Assembly (NCBI GenBank): GCA_022747635.1
Contig: JAKTNV010000003.1
Location: 53,492,569-53,556,568 of the forward strand
DNA: 64,000 bases
Source of the DNA: Hetaerina americana
Lineage: Eukaryota; Arthropoda; Insecta; Odonata; Calopterygidae
Reading direction: 5' to 3'
Of the stretch, positions 57,731 through 64,000 are shown piece after piece. Every line of letters starts with the position of its first letter. Positions within the stretch are counted from its first letter, which is position 1. The translations under genes and the position numbers were made by a program. The notes beneath the pieces were generated by a model that worked only from the letters and a program-made list of their open reading frames with translations, did not search any database and was not told where the DNA came from.

Positions 57731-58040
57731 TCGGGGATTGAGATGGTGCGGGGACTAACGTGCTGGCTTCCCACCCAGAGGGCCCGGGTTCAAATCCCGG
57801 CCATCTTGAATATTTTACAGAGGTATCTCGATCCCTACTTGAGGTGCTTTGTGGAGGGTACTTTGAATGAGTACGCCGCCCGTCGGATGGGACGTTAAGC
57901 TGCGGACCCCTAGGCGCCTTTCGTAAAGGGTAGGCTAATGCCGACACCGTGTTTCTCTCCACCCTTCATCCTATCCTGTCCATCCCCTATGGCGCAAATG
58001 ACCTCAGCTGTCGGTCGCCTCCCCTAAATACTACTATTAC
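57731..58040 (+). mobile_element. tRNA-derived SINE, CTA-tail class
   Basis: GGGGATTGAGATGGTGCGGG then B box GGTTCAAATCC, TCGATCCCTACTTGAGGTGC, CGTCGGATGGGACG and the 3' CCCTAAATACTACTATTAC. It is the plus-strand sister of 55711-56028. It lies inside subfamily C sequence, immediately before an A copy. Confidence 0.9.
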
Positions 58041-58053
58041 TTGAATTACTGAA

Positions 58054-58497
58054 CGTTGTTACCACGCTCTTGTAAGGCCTCATTTAGAATACGCATGCAG
58101 CATGTGTGATTCGAGTGAAAAAGGTCTCATTCGGGAAATTGAAAAGGTTCAACGCCGGGCAGCCCGTTTTGTAAAAAAATCCTACGATAAAACGCAAAGC
58201 GTCACCGAAATGCTCATGGATTTGGGGTGGGAATCATTGGCTGAGAGACGATTTAATGCAAGATTGAAATTATTAAATAAATTTAGATCCGCATGTTTCA
58301 GCACCGAGGTCTCGCAAATTATTCGTACTCCTACATACATTAGTCGCTTGGATCATGCATATAAAATTCGGGAAATAGATGCCAGAACTAGCCGACTCAA
58401 GGACTCCTTCTTCCCACGGACAATACGGGATAGCAACTGCAGGGTTATAGATAGCAAAAATTCCACTTGCCACCCTCAGCGTCTAAAAAATAATTAG
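58054..58497 (+). CDS. LINE A ORF2 C-terminal remnant, open frame
   Basis: An open frame (ATG at 58102, but open from about 58054) encodes LVRPHLEYACSM, KVQRRAARFVKKSYDKTQS, MLMDLGWESLAERRFNARLK and YISRLDHAYKIREIDARTS, then FFPRTIRDSNCR, ending at a stop at 58495-58497. This is the region after the thumb of the reverse transcriptase in this LINE group. It has no frameshift, in line with a recent insertion, but cannot be functional alone because the catalytic domains are missing. Confidence 0.75.
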   Translation, partial: RCYHALVRPHLEYACSMCDSSEKGLIREIEKVQRRAARFVKKSYDKTQSVTEMLMDLGWESLAERRFNARLKLLNKFRSACFSTEVSQIIRTPTYISRLDHAYKIREIDARTSRLKDSFFPRTIRDSNCRVIDSKNSTCHPQRLKNN

Positions 58498-58957
58498 TTG
58501 TATTTAAATGCATGCTCTTCCACTAACCTTATGTGTTTTGCTATAATAACCCATTCTTTCCGAATGACCTCATTCGTGTTCCGTTCATCTGTTTTTAAGT
58601 TTCCCTTTCAATCCCTCGTCCCTCTCCGCGGGGGCTAATTCCTGCTACCTGCAACGTTGGGTCGCATTCCCTGCCATTTAGAGACTCTTTGGGGGTAGAG
58701 TGTTTCGTGGTGCATTTTCATGTGGTAGTGATGTTTCAATTTCTTGCTTGTTGTGTCCTGGCTTCCGTGTTGTAGGATGGCTTTCGTGCTGCATCATGGG
58801 GTGCATTTTTTTTTAGTTGTTTTGCAGTATATGTGTTTGCATGGGTATTGGATGGAGGGATTTTTGCATGAGTGTGTGCGCTGCTGTGGGTGTGGTTTTC
58901 CGTGTTGTTTTTTTGCATGTGGTATTTTTCCTTTTTACGGTTGGTGACCTAACACCC

Positions 58958-58988
58958 CCCGCCACACGCCCTTGCGGCGGCTTGCGGG
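58958..58988 (+). promoter_or_regulatory. LINE 3'-terminal hairpin
   Basis: Outer stem CCCGC (58958-58962) with GCGGG (58984-58988); inner stem CGCC (58967-58970) with GGCG (58976-58979) around a five-base loop CTTGC. The same fold in D at 31246-31278 uses CCCTG/CAGGG and CACC/GGTG with loop CTGGC. It probably marks the RNA 3' end for reverse transcription (known for other LINEs). Confidence 0.75.
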
Positions 58989-59011
58989 GTATTATGTAGA
59001 TGTAGATGTAG

Positions 59012-59182
59012 AATACAGTTGCATGTAAGACCTCCTTTCGCGCAATTAACTTTGTTCAGGCCTTGATCAAACTAATACATTCATAGATGTGCTATGATTG
59101 GGATAGTGGAGGTTGGTGACCCATCACTTCCCACTACCCGCCCCCTTACTGCGGCTGGCATGGTATTATACAGATCTTTGTA
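59012..59182 (+). mobile_element. LINE subfamily C 3' end, continuation
   Basis: ATACAGTTGCATGTAAGACC and TTTCGCGCAATTAACTTTG match 63806-63850. The decayed tail CTTACTGCGGCTGGCATGG and TATTATACAGATCTTTGTAG follow. With 56906-57730 it forms one C copy split by the SINE plus A insertions. Confidence 0.85.
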
Positions 59183-60371
59183 GATCTTCGGAAATGTTTG
59201 CAGACATACGAGATATTAGACTCGTATATAGATTAGACTCACTGTAATACAGAATATAACCTGTATTTCAAACAATTCTAATGCTAGGGCGACTTCCTCT
59301 GAGCCCTTGAAGGGGGAGGCGAATGGAGGGTAGGGAACGCTCCGAACGGGGAGTATTCTTGTGGCACGTTCCAGTTCTCTTATTTTTTGAGCTAGATACA
59401 AAGGGCGCCCGAGTATTCCAAGGACGAGGGAGAGACCCCAAGTGTTCCTTCCTCCATTTCAACAGCCCACAGGAAACGGCGCTAAAATTTATATTTCTCT
59501 TCTCCCCCTTGACCGCGCGAAGTCCCACAAGGAGCGAGCGAGTGAATAGAAAAGAGGGACGGTTCGGAGGAGAAAGGGTGTGAGAGGATGCGGGAGAGCG
59601 GAGGGGAGGCTTGTGTTTATGCCGCCTACTAGCTGTGGGGGGGGGAGGGGAGGACGGGTCGCAGCGCTGAGGCATACACGGCCGAGAAGGGAAAGTTCTT
59701 CTCCGAAGGCAACACGGGCTAGAAGAGGAGGGGAGGGTAGAGTGGGGGGGTTGAGTTTTAAAGGGAGTGCGAATGGCGAAGAGTCGTTGGGAGGAGCTAG
59801 TGAGGGTATGGAGCGGCCGTCGGGATGGAGGGTGGGGGCTTGGTATGGTGGAGGATGGGAAGAGCGGGCGGGGAGCGAGGTCGGTGCCCGCCTGAGGACA
59901 ACCCGAAGTCGACGCGGCACACATTCAGAACAACAAACTCTTCCTCCCACGACTCGCCCAGCACCGAATGGAGGGGAGCAGAGAGGCCTCCTCCTCTCCC
60001 CATCCCTCCGCCATCACACCCATCCTCTCCTCGCCTCCCGCGGCCTCCCTCCCCTCGCCTCCATGGTTCCCGTCCTCTCACGGAAGTGTGCACAAGAAGG
60101 CTCGACGTTTTGGCGGAGCCTCTCCCCCCACCCTAATTATTTCGGAATTCGGGGGAGATTTTCAGCCCGGGACGAAAGGCCACCCGCTCCCTTCGCCCGA
60201 GTGCAATCGGTATTCAGCGGCGCTCACAAATGCTCCGTAATGAACATCGGCTCCCAAACTCACGGCAGGGATAGGATTCGAGGAAGTTTTTCACGGGGGC
60301 GATCCCCATCCTTGGTCGGACACCCTTCGGGTCAAACGCATGAGCTCGGCCATAGTGCAAACCAGGGAGTA
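59183..60371. other. GC-rich purine/pyrimidine patch
   Basis: 59280-60230 is strongly GC-rich with CpG. The 333-codon plus frame (59580-60581) and 218-codon minus frame (59268-59924) overlap antiparallel and are low complexity (arginine/glycine against proline/serine), so neither is accepted. Confidence 0.5.
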
Positions 60372-60720
60372 ATCGACATATATAGCCCGCGATCTACAAA
60401 AAAAGTGTATGGCAGGGGTGTAAGCACCAGGTGGGAAGGATACGTGATAAGGGAGGATATGGGAGAGGAAATGATTCAGGAAAATGAGGGGAAAATATTC
60501 AGGAAAAAACTACTGAATAACTTAAAAATTTGTATACAGGCTGGAGGAAGACAATTCAAAATAAAGGTGTATTGCAGGTAACGGTGATACAGTTGAGGTA
60601 ATTTCGGATGTGGCAAAGGGAAGTGTCACAGGCCAGCTCTAATTCACATTCTCTTCAGCTAGTGAAGCGTTCAGATGTATATGTAATAATTCGAAGCACT
60701 GCTTGAACTACCCAATCGGT
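60372..60720 (+). mobile_element. Variant LINE tail and reverse transcriptase scrap
   Basis: 60378-60480 (GCCCGCGATCTACAAAAAAAG, GGCAGGGGTGTAAGCACCAGG) matches the variant class at 7981 and 12392 in reversed orientation. 60560-60700 on the plus strand translates to GDTVEVISDVAKGSVTGQL, a decayed version of the TSGVPQGSVxGPL block. Confidence 0.6.
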
Positions 60721-62003
60721 CTACGAATATGATTTTAGGAGCTACATGCCAGGACGTATACGAGACATATAGAGTTAGGGACGGATTAACGATAATAATG
60801 TGCACAAATATAAAGTCTGATTCATCACTTGAATTATGCTAATAAACATTAATTCTTTTGTGTATGTTATCTTTTCCGCGTGCAAGTGAGCCTTTTTCGT
60901 TCTTCGGGCGAAGAGACCCATATAATTAAAAAAAACCGTAGCCATTAATTCATCTCACCACATTTGCGCTCGTACCCTCTGTTATGCACCGTTTGGCGAT
61001 ATATAGTTTATACATGGCGTGCAAAAAAGGACTAAGATTCAAAACGGACACAATGAGAGTAAGGCAGAATGGGAAGTGATTCCTGAAAATTTTGTTCAAG
61101 ATAGCCATAATGACAAACGGGTCTCCATCGTGTGATTGCTTCAAAAATGTTTTTACCCCTACCGTCAAAGAAAAAAAATGATGCAATTTACTAACTGCTC
61201 GTAGGAGGAGAACTCAACATTCACTCCACCTCCAAGGAAACAAGATTGCTCATTCTTTTTTCGCCCGATTCAAAATTCTATCTCCTTAAAAGCTGAGGTG
61301 ATATTTCCCGTCAACGCTTTCGAGAAGTTGGTCTCAAACGATTCCATATTTCTCTAACTCGCAAACGTTTAAAAAAGACCCTCCAAACGAATTAGTCAAA
61401 ATTATCGGAGCTGAACGCCATTATCCTATGGAAACTTGTTTTACTTGAGAGTCGAAACATCCAATGGAATTGCAAAGCGAAACCTTTGTTATCCTATAGG
61501 CAATGCACGTGATGGGAATCAACGAGGAGTTTCAAGGACGGCAGGTTATTTAACCGCCTCATTCCTGGCCCTTTTTGGAGATTCGTTTGAAGGTTGATGT
61601 GGCAACAACAACAGCTGCCATTCGCTGATGCCCGAGCACAAGCACCTCATACACCCCAGGGTGGAAAAAACCACGAGAAAATCTAAAAGGTTATCTTGAA
61701 CAGGTCCCCACACGTCATCGCCAGCCCTTTGGCTAACATACATTAATCGCCTTCAAATTTGGTATTTTGTCGGAAAGCGGTCACCGAATCATAGATATTA
61801 TTTCGATTGAGGTTATTTATGAAAATATATGGGAGTTAACAAACAAGAGAAATATATTACTCTAGATAAGATTAAGCACTAAGCATTGATTAAAAACACA
61901 CATTTAATTTCCATTGGAGTTGATTATACGCAACATTGTGGGTTCTAATATTAGGTCTGAACAACCTGAATAAAAGATACTCATCATGAAACAAAGAATA
62001 TGC

Positions 62004-62013
<10 letters not shown>
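60721..62013. other. A+T-rich stretch, no gene seen
   Basis: No frames with motifs and no recognised repeats. Confidence 0.55.

Positions 62014-62064
<51 letters not shown>
62014..62064. repeat. (TG)n(TA)n microsatellite
   Basis: GTGTGTGTGTGTATATA into (TA)n, at the left of the palindromic element, mirroring 1472-1557. Confidence 0.9.
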
Positions 62065-62066
<2 letters not shown>

Positions 62067-62302
62067 CTTCGAAATGGAACGCTCTTCGGCGACGCACAAA
62101 TATATAAAAACACAGATGTAGATTTTTAGAATATAGAGACACAAAGAAAGGACACTCACAATTTGTTATTTGACGTTTCGACAGCACGGCTGTCGTCTTC
62201 AGAATCAGATTCTGAAGACGACAGCCGTGCTGTCGAAACATCAAATAACAAATTGTGAGTGTCCTTTCTTTGTGTCTCTATATTCTAAAAATCTAAATCT
62301 GT

Positions 62303-62311
<9 letters not shown>
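62065..62311. mobile_element. Palindromic sister of the 1.5-2.1 kb element
   Basis: 62103-62205 and 62209-62311 are inverted copies with a three-base spacer and few differences. The unit AACACAGATGTAGATTTTTAG through GACAGCACGGCTGTCGTCTTC equals the outer 100 bp of each arm at 1552-2120. The left extension AATATCTTCGAAATGGAACG equals the complement of 2141-2160. The inner 130 bp and spacer of the larger element are absent. On the minus strand the left arm carries CTGAAGA, GACAGC/GCTGTC and GAAACGTC. Confidence 0.88.

Positions 62312-62363
<52 letters not shown>
62306..62363. repeat. (TA)n microsatellite
   Basis: TA run between two palindromic units. Confidence 0.9.
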
Positions 62364-62369
<6 letters not shown>

Positions 62370-62373
<4 letters not shown>

Positions 62374-62485
62374 AACACATGTGGATTTTTAAACCATAGA
62401 AACACAAAAAAGGACACTGAACTTGCTAAAACTACATATGTGAGGGTCCTTTCTTAGTGTTTCTTTGGTTTAAAAATCTACATCT
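62370..62485. repeat. Diverged third inverted repeat of the same family
   Basis: ACACATGTGGATTTTTAAACC with GAAACACAAAAAAGGACACTG faces GGGTCCTTTCTTAGTGTTTC with GGTTTAAAAATCTACATCT. Arms of about 50 bp resemble the outer ends of the sister elements. The hammerhead-like core is absent. Confidence 0.7.

Positions 62486-62486
<1 letters not shown>

Positions 62487-62540
<54 letters not shown>
62487..62540. repeat. (TA)n microsatellite
   Basis: TA run at the right edge of the palindromic cluster. Confidence 0.9.
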
Positions 62541-62544
<4 letters not shown>

Positions 62545-62985
62545 CGATATCCACCACATCACGTTTGAAACTACTCAATTTGTTACACACAATACTTGAC
62601 CACATATATTAATAAATAACCCTGGCAATAAAAACGTTAAGGATGTTGCTTAGTGTTTACAAACTTATCACATCTGGGAAATAGAGATCGCGTTTCAATT
62701 ACTCTTCCCCAACTGCGTAGCGAGAGAGGAATTAAACCTGATTTTTAATCCAACATCTCGCAGTCACTTAGTTAAAAGACATTCCAAATGGCTTACAAGA
62801 GAACCGATTAACCTGTGACACCCAGTTTAGTTTCACTAAGTCGCAGGAAATCTCCTAGCAAGTCGTTGGAAACATCGTGAGTCACGTAACATTACAAGAG
62901 AGGGGTGTTACTTCACTTTAGTTTGACCACATTTAAATTACGCGGATGGTATTGCTAGATTTTGTGGCTATTCCCCATGTCTCGG
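62541..62985. other. Unrecognised A+T-rich sequence
   Basis: GTTACTTCACTTTAGTTTGACC near 62908 may be the start of old LINE sequence (LVRPH-like). Nothing firm. Confidence 0.4.
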
Positions 62986-63985
62986 TCCAAAAGTGGTGAG
63001 AGACATGGGAGCTAGAATTAAAAATTTAATTAATATTCTTCGATATATTTTTGGAGGAAGAGTATTTTACCCGAAAACACACCACCGAGGGAACCAACAA
63101 AACAAACGTAGAATAGGTAAAATATTTGTGTGTAACGATAGACAAGTATATGTCCTGAGGAAAGCATATTCGTGAAATTGGTGAAATAGCATATGAAAAG
63201 TTTTCATATGCTATTCCACAAGGATTCATATGCTATTCCAAGGATTCATAAAAAGGATCCCTGGGAATTATATTGAGACGATTAAGGAGTTAGTTATGCC
63301 CCACCTAGATTATGCTGCGGATGCATGGGATCCTCATGAGGTAAGCTTAATCATTTTGAAACTAGATCGAGTGCACCGCAGAGCAGCCAAGTTTTTGGAA
63401 AGTTTTTATGATCATCGTAGCAGGATCGCGACACTATTGGAAGAATCAGGATGGGAGCCACAAACAGACCTAAGGTTGAAATACAGTTTAAATTTACTAC
63501 GCACAGTTGAAGCAGGTTACTCATCTGAGGGTGCTAAAGATATACTACAGGCGCCGTCTTATACTATGGTAGATGAGATCACGTACGTAAAATCAGGGAG
63601 ACCGTAAAACGGATAGATTCAAAATATCATTTATTCTTGGTAACATTAGCGATCGAAATAGATATGACAGCAATCACGGAAGAGATAATTAGAATTGGCA
63701 GTGCATACATTTTGCGATATCCTGCATTTATTTTTTAATTTGATAGCCCCATCTTTTTAACAGCGCTACAGCATGATTTGGATGTTTGTATCTTTTTATT
63801 GAATACTGTTGCATGTAACTACCTTCTTTCTTGCAATTAACTTTGTTCCATTGCATGACCAACCTTACGTTTGTGCAGAAGTGGAGGTTGGAGATACGTA
63901 TGCAAGGCTGGCGACCTAACACCCCCACCACACGTCCATGCAGCTAGTCGTGGGGTATTACGTAGAAGTAGATGAAGTATGCACA
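62986..63985 (+). mobile_element. LINE subfamily C, 5'-truncated copy
   Basis: Begins near VRDMGARIKNLINILRYIF (decayed QKWCEKWELxLN block) and continues with a 125-codon open frame 63230-63607: ELVMPHLDYAADAWDPHEV, LDRVHRRAAKFLESFYDH, LLEESGWEPQTDLRLKYSLN, YTMVDEITYVKSGRP. The 3' region GTTGCATGTAACTACC and the decayed terminal hairpin follow, and it ends TTACGTAGAAGTAGATGAAG. A small direct repeat CATATGCTATTCCA at 63205-63240 marks a local duplication. Confidence 0.85.
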
Positions 63986-64000
63986 CCACTCAATGATGGA

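Larger units (their letters stand above)
58045..59012 (+). mobile_element. LINE subfamily A, best copy
   Basis: Begins at GAACGTTGTTACCACGCTC and contains the intact C-terminal coding end, about 500 bp of untranslated region, the terminal hairpin (58958-58988) and the tail TGTAGATGTAGATGTAGA. It is 5'-truncated, with no reverse transcriptase catalytic block. Its 3' 295 bp is almost identical to 38466-38760. Confidence 0.92.

Noticed and set aside
59268..60581. 218-codon minus and 333-codon plus frames
   Set aside because: They are antiparallel in one GC-skewed patch and are low complexity (proline/serine versus glycine/arginine). Few stops are expected from composition alone.

Overview
This window looks like non-coding, transposon-dense DNA from a large A+T-rich animal genome, most likely an arthropod. 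The reasons are the mix of elements (mariner D,D34D transposases, a Helitron, several related non-LTR retrotransposons, tRNA-headed SINEs, Penelope-like hammerhead-type motifs), long (TA)n microsatellites, and the absence of any long intact host gene. There are no bacterial-style operons. Species cannot be told from the sequence. No complete cellular protein-coding gene could be supported. Two short minus-strand open segments (2393-2528 and 42703-42750) have good splice acceptors and donors, so the window may lie largely in introns of a minus-strand gene, but this is not proven.

Layout. 1-12 kb: mostly unique A+T-rich DNA with a large, nearly perfect inverted repeat (1552-2120), a smaller decayed one (3847-3977), a SINE fragment and a decayed reverse transcriptase (10.46-10.96 kb). 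11.4-15 kb: 5'-truncated non-LTR (LINE) 3' ends in both orientations. 15-23.5 kb: mainly unique DNA with purine/pyrimidine-skewed GC-rich patches and SINE pieces. 23.57-24.90 kb: a mariner copy whose 3' end has been replaced by an inverted copy of its own 5' end. 27.7-29 kb: tRNA-headed SINEs embedded in (TA)n. 30.2-33.8 kb: LINE fragments. 37.5-40.5 kb: a second mariner fused to a LINE 3' end, then a Helitron with recognisable termini, then a SINE. 40.6-46.9 kb: mostly unique DNA. 46.9-52.8 kb and 53.8-59.2 kb: dense nests of LINE fragments and SINEs, including a SINE with a 15-bp target-site duplication. 62-64 kb: palindromic sister copies of the 1.5-2.1 kb element and a LINE.

Four LINE subfamilies were separated by eye and are called A, B, C and D here (working names only). 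A and B end in (TGTAGA)n-like tails and D ends in (AAAT)n. All share a 3'-terminal two-stem hairpin just before the tail, and base changes between A/B and D are compensatory in both stems, which points to a conserved RNA structure used for retrotransposition. Hammerhead-ribozyme-like cores (CTGAAGA, stem, GAAACGT) occur in the inverted-repeat elements and in a third unit at 48447-48489. These RNA-structural signals and the rearranged mariner are the most notable content of the window. All calls were made by reading the sequence, without database searches.
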